The position numbers and the translations under genes were made by a program. The notes under the pieces were generated by a model. That model was given only the letters and a program-made list of their open reading frames with translations. It was not told where the DNA came from and searched no databases. From Dyadobacter bucti (GTDB lineage: Bacteria > Bacteroidota > Bacteroidia > Cytophagales > Spirosomataceae): a stretch of DNA of 64,000 nt. Of this stretch, positions 55,617 to 63,873 are shown piece after piece (the first letter of the stretch is position 1; the number at the start of each line of letters is the position of its first letter). Where the stretch lies: NCBI RefSeq assembly GCF_005869225.1, contig NZ_SWFP01000003.1, positions 857,895 through 921,894 on the forward strand, written 5' to 3'.

Positions 55617-55688
55617 GGTTTTTCCACAGCCAGCTATCGCCAGTACGTCGCAAAAAGCGACTCCCTGGCGGCTGGCCATGGGAAAACC
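55617..55688 (+). promoter_or_regulatory. Long structured hairpin, candidate oriT
   Basis: A nested stem: GGTTTTTCC with GGGAAAACC, GCCAGC with GCTGGC, CGCCAG with CTGGCG and an inner GTCGC-AAAAA-GCGAC. A separate palindrome AACCACGGTGGTT lies just before it (55608-55620). It is in the 200-bp gap directly upstream of the mobC-like and relaxase genes, where oriT is expected. The nick site cannot be placed from sequence alone. Confidence 0.45.
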
Positions 55689-55739
55689 CCTGGACCCATG
55701 CTATTCGCCTCGCGGCTCATAGCTTAAATCGTAGACATT

Positions 55740-56402
55740 ATGGAAAGCAAAAGAAAAGGAAGACCACCGAAAGAGGAGAAGGTTGTGCGAAGGGACCACT
55801 TTTCTGTATGGGTTACCAAAGATGAAAAAATGAGGATCAACCAGCTGGTTGAAAAGAGCGGGCTTTCAGCAAGCCAATTCTTTTTGACATTGGCACTTGA
55901 CACGCCTATCAAACGGCCACAAAAGAAAACGTTGCCCGCCAGAACCGCTGAGATAATCCGCACACTCGAACAGCTCAGCGGTATTCTGTCGCTTGCGGTT
56001 TTGAAGACAAAGGATCATCAAATGCAAAGCCGGCAATGGATGCAGAGTAGTCAGCACATTCGGTTACTTGCACAGATCACTACGCTCTGGATATTTGAAG
56101 ATTTTGAGATAAGGACATTCCATAAGACGCTCGACAACGTGCAGCAATGGATGCAGCAGTTAAAGTTATACATTCAGCGGATCCTGCCCGAATCTCAAAA
56201 TAAGACCAGCATCCTTGAAACAACCGAAAACATTTTTCGCAATGCCCAAGACCTGCTGGCAAAGTATGAGAGCTACTATCAACCAATTGAGCTGGCCGGA
56301 CAGCTTCGGGTATGGAAATCGAATGCGTCGGATAATCCCGATCAAGTGCATATGATCATTGAAGAGAAGGTCACGGCAATGCTTAAACGTTTAGACTTAT
56401 GA
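55740..56402 (+). CDS. MobC-like relaxosome DNA-binding protein
   Basis: A 220-residue protein with a basic N-terminus (ESKRKGRPPKEEKVVRRDHF), a ribbon-helix-helix-like part (FSVWVTKDEKMRINQLVEKS, GLSASQFFLTLALDTP) and a long helical C-terminus. This fits accessory proteins that bind oriT and help the relaxase. It overlaps the relaxase start by 4 bp (ATGA) and follows the oriT candidate by about 50 bp. Confidence 0.75.
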   Translation: MESKRKGRPPKEEKVVRRDHFSVWVTKDEKMRINQLVEKSGLSASQFFLTLALDTPIKRPQKKTLPARTAEIIRTLEQLSGILSLAVLKTKDHQMQSRQWMQSSQHIRLLAQITTLWIFEDFEIRTFHKTLDNVQQWMQQLKLYIQRILPESQNKTSILETTENIFRNAQDLLAKYESYYQPIELAGQLRVWKSNASDNPDQVHMIIEEKVTAMLKRLDL

Positions 56403-57244
56403 TAGGGAAAGTGGGTTTGGGAAACTTCGCCAAAGGCATATTGAGTTACTGCTATTATGAAAAGGAGTTGACAGCAAAACAATTGAAAGAAGTTACGATT
56501 GACGACGTTCGGGGAGAGCTTATTTACATTCAGCATCTTGGCATAAATACAATGCCGGACGGAAGGCTGGACTTGGATTATCTCGCCAAGCAAATGCTGG
56601 ATAACAGGGACAAAAACAGAAATCTCAACAAATATGTTTGGCATCAATCGTTCAGCTTTCCGCCAGGGGAAGATCCGCCCGCAGAAAAGCTTACCAGCTT
56701 GGTGGTAGAGTTTGCAAAGGAATTTGGTTTTGCGGAGAATCAAATGCTTGCCTTCAAGCACAACGACACGAAGCATAAGCATATTCATATTGTCGCAAAC
56801 CGGATCAATTACAACGGCAAAAACACCGCTGATCATTTTAAGAATTATGCGCGGACGGGTGAATTTTCAAGACGGATGGAATTGGAACTTGGACTCACAA
56901 TAACTTCTGACATGAGCTTAAATCAAAAAGGAAAGCAGCAAGCGCCAAGGCAGGATAAAGCAATCATTAACCTCAGGAGTTTGGTAGATCAAGTTTTAGC
57001 AAAAGCATCTTCAATCGATGAGTTCGGAAGGCAAATGCAAACGCACGGATTCAAGACGTATATAGGAAGAGGTATAGCTTTTTTCAATATGCAAAATCGG
57101 ATGAAAGTGAAAGGTTCTGACCTGGGGAAAGACTATTCATTGCAAAATCTTGAACAGCGAATGGGTATGGAGATGTCGCAAGCTTTTGTGCCTGTAAAAC
57201 GCAAGAAAAAGTCTCGGCGGAAACAACAAGGATTAAGTATCTAA
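56399..57244 (+). CDS. MobA/VirD2-type relaxase
   Basis: A 281-residue relaxase that would nick oriT and lead the strand into the recipient. Tyrosines that could act as nucleophile lie in ILSYCYYEKELTAK (residues ~14-27), and the metal-binding triad HxHxH is DTKHKHIHIVANRINYNGKN (near 122-130). The C-terminus is basic (VKRKKKSRRKQQGLSI). It is short for the family but carries the full catalytic domain. No coupling protein or channel genes are visible, so the element needs a helper conjugative element. Confidence 0.88.
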   Translation: MIGKVGLGNFAKGILSYCYYEKELTAKQLKEVTIDDVRGELIYIQHLGINTMPDGRLDLDYLAKQMLDNRDKNRNLNKYVWHQSFSFPPGEDPPAEKLTSLVVEFAKEFGFAENQMLAFKHNDTKHKHIHIVANRINYNGKNTADHFKNYARTGEFSRRMELELGLTITSDMSLNQKGKQQAPRQDKAIINLRSLVDQVLAKASSIDEFGRQMQTHGFKTYIGRGIAFFNMQNRMKVKGSDLGKDYSLQNLEQRMGMEMSQAFVPVKRKKKSRRKQQGLSI

Positions 57245-57323
57245 CGAATATTAGAACAGAGCAACAGCTAATAATATGTTTTCCAGAGTCGAAAACCACG
57301 CACACTTGTCAGTCAGTGCAACG

Positions 57324-57506
57324 AAAGTTACGAAGTAAAAAGTGACGGCTGTAAAGTCTCCGGCTATTTACCACGGCTAGGCGCCCCCGGCTATCGCCGC
57401 TCCTTAAACCGCCTCCCGACTTTGCACCCAAGGGGCAAGCCCCGTCACTTTTTCTTCGATTGAAGGAGGCGATTGCCCTGAGCACAAAGCCGGGGCTCGT
57501 AACTTT
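57324..57506. repeat. GC-rich segment with nested long-range inverted repeats
   Basis: Outer arms AAAGTTACGA (57324-57333) and TCGTAACTTT (57497-57506); inner perfect 12-bp arms AAAAAGTGACGG (57337-57348) and CCGTCACTTTTT (57442-57453). Between them lie GC-rich phrases such as GGGGCAAGCCCC. It fills the gap between the relaxase and ardA. It may be a structured leader RNA of ardA, a second origin-like site, or a small mobile-element scar. Confidence 0.4.
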
Positions 57507-57520
57507 AAAGACTTTCAATC

Positions 57521-58078
57521 ATGAAATCATCAGAAAACGCTCCAAGGATTTATGTTGGCACTTACGGAATGTACAACAGCGGTTCACTCTTCGGGAAATG
57601 GTTTGATTTGACAGACTATGCTGATGCAAAGGAGTTTTACCAAGATTGCTATAAATATCATCGTAATGAATTTGATCCAGAGCTCATGTTTCAAGACTGG
57701 GAAAACATTCCGGACTTCCTGATTTCCGAGTGCAGTTTGGATGATAAGGCGTTTGAGTACTTCCAAGCACTTGACGAAATGGACAATGCTGCAGCCGAAG
57801 CTTTTAAGCTTTACTGCGAACAGATCAGTAGCTGGCCTGGCAACGAGAAGGTGTTAGACGAGCAGATTGAAAATTTTCAGGAAAGCTATCGAGGATACTT
57901 TGGCGGATCAATGAAGGATGCGAAAATAGAGTATGCTTACCAGTACGTTGATGAAACTGGAATGTTGGCTGATGCAACTGCGACGCTTGAACGTTATTTT
58001 GATTATGAGGCTTTTGCTCGGGATTTGTTTTTAGATGAGTATAGTGAGGTCGGTGGGTATGTGTTTGCAGATTATTGA
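57521..58078 (+). CDS. ardA: Anti-restriction protein ArdA
   Basis: A 185-residue, strongly acidic protein. It matches the ArdA family: PRIYVGTYGMYNSGSLFGKW, FDLTDYADAKEFYQDCYKYH and DPELMFQDWENIPDFLISEC, with the C-terminal ALDEMDNAAAEAFKLYC segment. ArdA mimics DNA and blocks type I restriction enzymes when an element enters a new cell (established). Length is close to the usual ~165-185. It follows a structured spacer and the relaxase, so it is part of the mobile module, yet it now lies 4.7 kb from an intact type I locus. Confidence 0.92.
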   Translation: MKSSENAPRIYVGTYGMYNSGSLFGKWFDLTDYADAKEFYQDCYKYHRNEFDPELMFQDWENIPDFLISECSLDDKAFEYFQALDEMDNAAAEAFKLYCEQISSWPGNEKVLDEQIENFQESYRGYFGGSMKDAKIEYAYQYVDETGMLADATATLERYFDYEAFARDLFLDEYSEVGGYVFADY

Positions 58079-58087
58079 GTTTTCATG

Positions 58088-58119
58088 GCTGGTTAACCGA
58101 CAAACGACGGTTAACCAGC
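58088..58119 (+). terminator. Hairpin after ardA
   Basis: Perfect 12-bp arms GCTGGTTAACCG and CGGTTAACCAGC with an 8-nt loop, 10 bp after the ardA stop. It lacks a strong T tract, so it might instead be a recombination or element-end site. Confidence 0.45.
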
Positions 58120-58225
58120 TGTAAATTAATGTTTTGAATCCTAGTCAATTTGTATCCACCCAAGTAAGTACATCTTTTCTGTCGCGGCAACCGCGCCTAT
58201 CTTCGCATGATCGAATTTAAGAAAT

Positions 58226-58525
58226 ATGTCCATCATGTTGAAACGCGAAATCAAATCCGAAGAGATGTTCAGGCTAGTTACAGAACTGGAATCCGCAGAC
58301 TGCGACCGTCAGAGTTTTGCACGGCGTCAAGGAATAAGTTTAAGTAAGCTTGATTATTGGCGGCACCGTTATCATCTTTAAAACCAAAACGGATCAGGAT
58401 TTATTGAATTGAAAGGTTTGCCTGTTGATTCATCCGTAGAAATTGTCTATCCTAATGGTGTGACAATCCGCTTGTCTGGGGACTCTGGCCTAATACGTTC
58501 ACGTGCGCTGGTTACCTTGTTGTAG
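58226..58525 (+). pseudogene. IS66 family tnpA with in-frame stop
   Basis: One hundred codons in a single frame: KREIKSEEMFRLVTELESAD and FARRQGISLSKLDYWRHRYH, then TAA at 58379-58381, continuing as GSGFIELKGLPVDSSVEIVY and NGVTIRLSGDSGLIRSRALV. The first half holds the helix-turn-helix of IS66 OrfA. One point change appears to have broken the gene. Confidence 0.75.
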
Positions 58526-58527
58526 GA

Positions 58528-58874
58528 ATGTTTTCTTTAACTTCATCCCAGCGATATCTACTTTATAAAGGCGATTGTGATATGCGCCGGGGAGCATACT
58601 CGCTCAGTGGGTTGGTTCGCAATGAATTAAACCGGGATCCGCTTTCGGCGAAGTATTTGTATTTCTCAACCGTCGTCGCTCCTGCATTAAACTGCTCCGC
58701 TGGGAACCCGGCGGATTTGTATTGTATAGCAAACATTTAGAAAAAGGCACCTATTGGAGGCCAGTCTCAATGGCAAAAGACGGGGCTTTATCCTGGCCGG
58801 AATTGGTATTGATGATAGAGGGCATCGTGATTAAAAGAAGTACTCAAAAGCCCAGATATGTCACATTTTCTTAG
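58528..58874 (+). pseudogene. IS66 family tnpB with frameshift
   Basis: It starts MFSLTSSQRYLLYKGDCDMR and GLVRNELNRDPLS as in IS66 OrfB. One base appears lost near 58637-58641; the +1-shifted frame continues as GEVFVFLNRRRSCIKLLRWE and PGGFVLYSKHLEKGTYWRPV to TAG at 58872-58874. The original frame only runs to 58740. Confidence 0.8.
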
Positions 58875-58918
58875 TTTTTCACATTGGAAATTGTGAGACT
58901 TTTGACTATTTTTAAATC

Positions 58919-60283
58919 ATGTTAAACGCTCTCGAAAGTCTGTCTAAAGAAGACCTGATCGCTCTGATCGGGCAAAAAGATGTGCTTCTCAAAGAGCAAC
59001 AGGCGCATTATACGGAAGTTCTTCAACAGAAGGAATCAGAGATCGCCAAGCTTCGCCGGATGCTATTTGGGCAGAAGCGGGAACGCTTTGAAACCTCGCC
59101 TATACAGCTCCCGTTAGATTTTGGACAGACCCTGTCTGAACAAGAGATCAAAGAACTGGAAGAGTTGATTAATAAGAAAGCAGAACTGGTTAAACAGCAG
59201 GATGACAAAGCTCGGGACACCGACCGACCACGCGGACCACATCCTGGCCGTTCACCTCTTCCCAAGCACCTCACTGTACAACAGCTGGTCTTGGAGCCAC
59301 AGGAAGATACGACGGACATGGTGCTGATTGGCAACGAAGTGACCGATAGCCTGCAATATGAACCTTCTCGCTTTTACATTCAACGTATTGTTCGCCCTAA
59401 ATATGCCCCGAAATCAGCCAATGTAATTGATGAACCTGTTCACATTGCCATCGCAGAGCTACCGCAGTCCGGATTTGGTAAATGCATAGCTGGAACGGGA
59501 TTAATCGCCCAGATCCTGATTGATAAGTATTGTGATCATTTGCCTCTGTATCGTCAATTACAGCGATTTAAGAGGGAGGGTATTGACATAGCGCCAGCCA
59601 CAATGGATCACTGGGTGAAACTGGGTATGCAGCGGCTGGAATTATTGTACGAATATCAAAAATCGATAGTTCTAAAAAGCAATTACTTACAAGTCGACGA
59701 GACCACCATCAAGGTACTGGATCACGATAACAAGAAAGGAAAAACCCACCTAGGGTACTTTTGGGCATACCATGACCCCTTGGGTAAGCAAGCCTTTTTT
59801 AGTTACGAGCCTGGAAGAGGTGGCAAGTACCCCACCACAATGCTGTCCGACTTTAAGGGATACCTACAAACCGACGGTTACGCCGGATACGAGGGCTTGG
59901 CCCAAAGGGAAGGCGTTGTCCATCTAGCTTGCTGGGCACACGTCCGCCGTAAATTTGAAGAATCCCTTTCTTATGACAAAGCTCTTGTGGAAACGGGTAT
60001 GGCTCTGATACAGGAGCCGTATGCTATCGAACGACACATGAAAGAAAAAGGGCTGGACAGCGACCAAACCAAGGAACTGAGACTAAAAGAAGCATTGCCT
60101 AAGTATTAACTCATGGATCAATGGATCAGTGCTAATATGTCAAAAGTTTTACCGAAGAGTCCGATCGGCGTGGCATTCCGCTATGCCTTTGAAAGATGGG
60201 ACGAACTGGGACATTACATGTATGATGGGATGCTCCAAATAGACAACAATCTGGTCGAGAATCAAATTCGCCCGATAGCACTA
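58919..60283 (+). pseudogene. tnpC: IS66 family tnpC (left part), in-frame stop, then interrupted
   Basis: IS66 transposase. N-terminal leucine-zipper-like region (QAHYTEVLQQKESEIAKLRR), zinc-finger/linker (RGPHPGRSPLPKHL) and the catalytic DDE part with LQVDETTIKVLDHDNKKGKT and GYLQTDGYAGYEGLAQREGV. A TAA at 60107-60109 breaks the frame; the same frame resumes (LMDQWISANMSKVLPKSPIG) to DNNLVENQIRPIALG at the RIT insertion. The remaining C-terminal part is at 63769-63873. Confidence 0.85.
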
Positions 60284-60313
60284 GGTTATGCATAGTTAAA
60301 GATTATGTAAAGT
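60284..60313 (+). repeat. RIT left inverted repeat
   Basis: Thirty bases starting GGTTATGCATAGTTAAAG and ending in TATGTAAAGT, an exact reverse complement of 63711-63740. It begins at the junction with the IS66 tnpC codon GGT. A second partial arm (TTACTTTACATAAT) lies at 60366-60379 just before ritC. Confidence 0.85.
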
Positions 60314-60386
60314 AAGTGAGCAATACCACGTTCCATTTTCAGTAGACAGCAGTTTTCTGTCACATTACTTTACATAATAACAATGG

Positions 60387-61400
60387 TCAAAAACGTTTGA
60401 GCCAGTCCAAAAGGTTTTCATTCGACAACCAGACCGGCTGCTTTTCCGGTACAACTGATGTGTATGCTCTTTGGATCGCTTCCCGTTTCGCACGCGAATC
60501 GGCTCGTGCATATACTTCCGTCGTTTGAACAGAAACATGACCGAGAATATCGCGTATGTACACCAGATTGACGCCTGCTTGCAGTAAATGCATTGCTTTG
60601 CTGTGACGCAGGGTGTGGCAGCTGATCTTTTCTGGTAAATGAACCTCACCTGTTGTTTTTCTGGCCATATCAGCATATTTAAGTAGAATATGATTTACGC
60701 CAGCCCTTGTAAGCTTTTCGTTCCGACTATTAAAAAACAGCGGATGTACGTCGTTATATGCCTGAAGAAGATGATGTTCTTTCAGATAAGGCTCCAATAA
60801 TCGTACTTGCTCGTCGAGCATTGGAACAATGCGGGTTTTATTGCCTTTGCCATTAATCCGGATTGTACTCAGCTTGTCAAGCCTGAGACTAGACGGCGTC
60901 AGATCAATAATCTCCTGAACACGTGCGCCTGTATCGTACATCAACGAAAGCAACGCCAGATCACGTCTACCTCTAACGGTCCGGGTATCCGGTTGCTGTA
61001 AAAGCATTTTAATCGCATCAATGGTCAGATAGTTCATTGGTACTATCGCCTTACGCTTCATCGGTATTGACAAGATCTTCTGACATTCATAAAGATGTTC
61101 AGGATGCTGATACTGCATGTAGTGAAAAAAAGCATGGATAGCAGCCAATCTCGCATTCCTGGTCGCGTTACCATTTTTGCGTTCTACTTGCAGCCAATCA
61201 AGAAAACCGACGACTGCTGTTTGATTTATATTTTCTAATGTCAATCTTGATACAGAGATGCCTTGCGTTTCCATGTAACCTATGAACAGGGTGAAAGTAT
61301 CCCGATAAGCGCTTATAGTGTTCTTACTTGCGCCGCGCTCGTGCGCCAAATACCCGGTCAAAAAACCTGTCAGGCATTTTGAGAAGTTAGTAGGTTTCAT
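60387..61400 (-). CDS. RIT tyrosine recombinase C
   Basis: A 337-residue recombinase, last gene of the trio. The SAM-like core-binding domain begins FLTGYLAHERGASKNTISAY, and the catalytic domain has Arg I in YDTGARVQEIIDLTPSSL, HTLRHSKAMHLLQAGV (HxxR) and ILGHVSVQTTEVYARAD (His, nucleophile Tyr). It is XerC/D-like in layout. Its start overlaps the stop of the middle recombinase by 14 bp. The end is about 75 bp from the IS66 junction. Confidence 0.9.
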   Translation of the reverse strand: MKPTNFSKCLTGFLTGYLAHERGASKNTISAYRDTFTLFIGYMETQGISVSRLTLENINQTAVVGFLDWLQVERKNGNATRNARLAAIHAFFHYMQYQHPEHLYECQKILSIPMKRKAIVPMNYLTIDAIKMLLQQPDTRTVRGRRDLALLSLMYDTGARVQEIIDLTPSSLRLDKLSTIRINGKGNKTRIVPMLDEQVRLLEPYLKEHHLLQAYNDVHPLFFNSRNEKLTRAGVNHILLKYADMARKTTGEVHLPEKISCHTLRHSKAMHLLQAGVNLVYIRDILGHVSVQTTEVYARADSRAKREAIQRAYTSVVPEKQPVWLSNENLLDWLKRF

Positions 61401-62358
61401 AGCCTGAGCTGTTAGGGAAAACGTTTATACAGATCCTGTCAATATCCTTCAGCAACCCAGGGTACATGGCAGATACCAGCCTGACATAATGATTTGTCGA
61501 TTCTACTGATTTGTGACCAAGGTAGGTTGAGAGTACCGGTAAGCAGCAGTAGATATCCGCTCCACGTTCGGCCATCATCGCTAGGGAATGGACACTAAAT
61601 GAATGGCGCAATGCGTGTGGTGTTATACCGCGACTTTTGGGAATTCCGGCCGCCAATAACAAACGTGAAAACCAGCGGCCGAAACAATCGTGTGATATGC
61701 TTTTCCCATCAAGGGAGATGAAAAAGTGGTCCTTTTTTATCAGGTAAGCGGGTAATTTATTCCTGTAAAAGACGTATTGCCTAAGTACGGCTGCCAACGA
61801 ATCTGAAAAAGGGATGACACGCTGCTGTCCGTTCTTGCTGTCCCGTACAAGGATGGTCTGGTCATCAAGGTTAACATCTCCAACCGATAAAGCCAATGCT
61901 TCTCCGCCTCTGAGCCCTGTACAGTACAGTAACCTTAAAAGTGCAGGCATAGCAAACATGATTTGACGTAAACCCTTCTTGATACGAAAATGATCTGCTA
62001 CTTCAAAAAGGCGTCCAAGCTCATCTTGTGAATAAATATGTGGCGTAAAATCCATTTTACATACAGGTAAACGCATCAGATAAGAGTGGATACCCTGTTC
62101 GTTAAGGAATGATGCCAGCTTATTGATGAGCAATGCGCGATGAAAATTATAGGATGACGACAGGTTAGCGCCTGTTTGCATCCATGCTTGCGAAAGTTTC
62201 GGCGTGATGCCCAGCCGGGTTTCGCCACGGCTAACAGTAAAGCGGTCAAAAATTGCAAGTATGGATTGCTCTGTTTGCTGCTTAAAGCCTAATCGCCTTT
62301 TATAATCCAGGTATTGTTCCAGATACGGGGCATAAATGCCGGTGAAGTGACTATGCAT
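61387..62358 (-). CDS. RIT tyrosine recombinase B
   Basis: A 323-residue recombinase from the ATG at 62358 (MHSHFTGIYAPYLEQYLDYK), chosen over 62412 because it gives an 8-bp overlap with the upstream gene, like the other junction. Catalytic residues: LYCTGLRGGEALALSVGD (Arg I), ITPHALRHSFSVHSLAMM (HxxR) and TYLGHKSVESTNHYVRLV (His, Tyr). Middle gene of the trio, translationally coupled on both sides. Confidence 0.9.
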   Translation of the reverse strand: MHSHFTGIYAPYLEQYLDYKRRLGFKQQTEQSILAIFDRFTVSRGETRLGITPKLSQAWMQTGANLSSSYNFHRALLINKLASFLNEQGIHSYLMRLPVCKMDFTPHIYSQDELGRLFEVADHFRIKKGLRQIMFAMPALLRLLYCTGLRGGEALALSVGDVNLDDQTILVRDSKNGQQRVIPFSDSLAAVLRQYVFYRNKLPAYLIKKDHFFISLDGKSISHDCFGRWFSRLLLAAGIPKSRGITPHALRHSFSVHSLAMMAERGADIYCCLPVLSTYLGHKSVESTNHYVRLVSAMYPGLLKDIDRICINVFPNSSGYETY

Positions 62359-63604
62359 AAAAACAACCTCCTTTCTGATTATAGAAGCCATCAGCCACAG
62401 CAGGTGCGTCAAGCATACACTGCTTCATGGATGTAAGGTCTATCCGTAAATAGTATTTTGTTGAACGAGAGTTTTCATGACCGAGGACTTCTGTAATAAC
62501 CGGTAAAACGGTACTCTGCTCCAGAAGTAAACTGGCAAGGCTGTGACGGAGCGCATGAGGCCCATGGTGCCGATGTTCAATATTAACCCCTGAGAGAATA
62601 AATGCACGGTTCACAAGATTGGTTATTCCGCAGCTATGCATCCTCCCAAATGGAGACCGACCCGCCAGGAACACATACGGTTCATCAGAAATTGGCCTCC
62701 CGTATTTCAGGTACTCAATGATCGCTTCACCAATCTCAGCAAGTAAAGGCAGTTGGAGTTGTCGCCCGGTTTTGTACTGACTTACCGATATTATGCTTTG
62801 CTGCCAAAACAAGTTTTCAAACTTCAACCCGGCAATGTCGGATGCTCTCAGACCCAGTCTGGCGGCAATTAATATAATCGCATAATCACGTTTTCCACAG
62901 GGTCGGGCGCGGTCGATCTTACCGATCATCTTTTGAATCTCATCGACTTTAAAGACAGACGGAAGCTTGGCCTGTTTTTGATAGTTGTCTTGTGGGACAG
63001 AAAGCGAGATATCTTTTTTTATCAATCCCTGTTCAAAGAGAAATTTTAAAAATGTTCTGATCGCTCTTAATGTCATATGAGCAACAGTGGAATACCGTAT
63101 ATCTAAGGTCCTCAGATAATCCATAATTACTAATTTATCCACCTTGTCGACGGAAGTGATGCCCTTATCTTTCAGATAGAGAAGAAACTTGCTTAGGTAA
63201 TGTTCGCGCTCTCTTATTGTTGTTGACTTCAAACGCAGCGTGGCCAGGTGATCAACAAATTGCTTAACCAGCGCGCCGATTACACCGTCCAGTTGGAGCC
63301 GTTCCCGGGATCTGGTTATGGTACCGGTGTCATAAAATTCACATAGTACACTGACAATTTTCACAAAATCCTTATCTCTTTTGGAAAGTGTAGCGTAATC
63401 GAGCTGGCCAAACCGGTCAAGTAAATGTTGCCTGCCAAGGTTAGAAGTGAATTCGGGTATGCTTTGGCACCGTATCTCACGCCACATTCGTCGCCAATAG
63501 ATACGATACCAGTTAACTGTCGCGTCAGTTCTTAATAGTTTGGTTCTCAACACTTCGCCTGCATCATAGATGAGCTGATCAAAGCATGTCTGTATTTTTC
63601 TCAT
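62351..63604 (-). CDS. RIT tyrosine recombinase A
   Basis: A 417-residue recombinase, the first and longest of the trio, with an extra N-terminal ~120-residue domain (MRKIQTCFDQLIYDAGEVLR). Core-binding domain near 130-220 and catalytic motifs: IAARLGLRASDIAGLKF (Arg I), GPHALRHSLASLLLEQS (HxxR) and EVLGHENSRSTKYYLRID (His, Tyr). Its start codon is 6 nt after a perfect 17-bp hairpin (63611-63650), which may control its translation or serve as an operator. Confidence 0.9.
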   Translation of the reverse strand: MRKIQTCFDQLIYDAGEVLRTKLLRTDATVNWYRIYWRRMWREIRCQSIPEFTSNLGRQHLLDRFGQLDYATLSKRDKDFVKIVSVLCEFYDTGTITRSRERLQLDGVIGALVKQFVDHLATLRLKSTTIREREHYLSKFLLYLKDKGITSVDKVDKLVIMDYLRTLDIRYSTVAHMTLRAIRTFLKFLFEQGLIKKDISLSVPQDNYQKQAKLPSVFKVDEIQKMIGKIDRARPCGKRDYAIILIAARLGLRASDIAGLKFENLFWQQSIISVSQYKTGRQLQLPLLAEIGEAIIEYLKYGRPISDEPYVFLAGRSPFGRMHSCGITNLVNRAFILSGVNIEHRHHGPHALRHSLASLLLEQSTVLPVITEVLGHENSRSTKYYLRIDLTSMKQCMLDAPAVADGFYNQKGGCFYA

Positions 63605-63610
63605 AGCTGC

Positions 63611-63650
63611 ATTGTTTTAGTGATTGCAACATCGCAATCACTAAAACAAT
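63611..63650 (-). promoter_or_regulatory. Hairpin just upstream of ritA
   Basis: Perfect 17-bp arms ATTGTTTTAGTGATTGC and GCAATCACTAAAACAAT with a 6-nt loop, ending 6 nt before the first recombinase start. Its position would hide the ribosome binding region, or offer a dimeric binding site to a recombinase. Confidence 0.6.
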
Positions 63651-63710
63651 GTATTATTATGTAAAGTACTTTCGTCTTCCGGTAAGCCTGGAAGCAACTT
63701 TTATATGCTG

Positions 63711-63740
63711 ACTTTACATAATCTTTAACTATGCATAACC
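63711..63740 (-). repeat. RIT right inverted repeat
   Basis: Exact reverse complement of 60284-60313. Unlike the left side, 28 further bases (63741-63768) containing an imperfect palindrome TTATGCAAAGCTTTACATAA separate it from the IS66 sequence. Confidence 0.85.
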
Positions 63741-63768
63741 GATTTTATGCAAAGCTTTACATAATATC

Positions 63769-63873
63769 GGTCGAAAGAATTTCTTATTCGCCGGAAGTCA
63801 TGAAGGAGCGAGAAGAGCGGCTGTGGTATATACCTTTATGGCTCAATGCAAAAAGAACACCATCAATCCCCAC
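63769..63873 (+). pseudogene. IS66 tnpC C-terminal fragment
   Basis: Continues the transposase frame from the left part: GRKNFLFAGSHEGARRAAVV and YTFMAQCKKNTINPH, which is the conserved IS66 C-terminal region. It is then cut off by the left end of an IS3-type element, so the tnpC C-terminus and the IS66 right end are missing. Confidence 0.85.

Larger units (their letters stand above)
60287..63768 (-). mobile_element. Recombinase-in-trio (RIT) element
   Basis: About 3.48 kb carrying three overlapping tyrosine recombinase genes and little else, the definition of a RIT element. Removing it joins ATAGCACTAGG to TCGAAAGAATT and restores the IS66 tnpC frame (IALGRKNFLFAG). Both junctions share GGT (60284-60286 and 63769-63771), either a 3-bp target duplication or crossover identity. 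Terminal 30-bp inverted repeats are perfect. All three recombinases keep their catalytic residues, so the element looks recently inserted and intact. Confidence 0.85.
58164..63873 (+). mobile_element. Decayed IS66-family element, interrupted by a RIT element
   Basis: The three IS66-family genes tnpA, tnpB and tnpC occur in order, all damaged. The left end is placed at the GTAAGTACATC near 58164 because IS66 ends begin GTAAG (low certainty). The right end is lost: tnpC is cut at about 63873 by an IS3-type element. A 3.5-kb RIT element splits tnpC at 60284-63771. Confidence 0.7.

Noticed and set aside
58088..58119. AGCTGGTTA shared with 25654-25662 as element attachment sites
   Set aside because: Only about 9 bp match, the contexts differ, and the stretch is part of a local palindrome; chance is likely.
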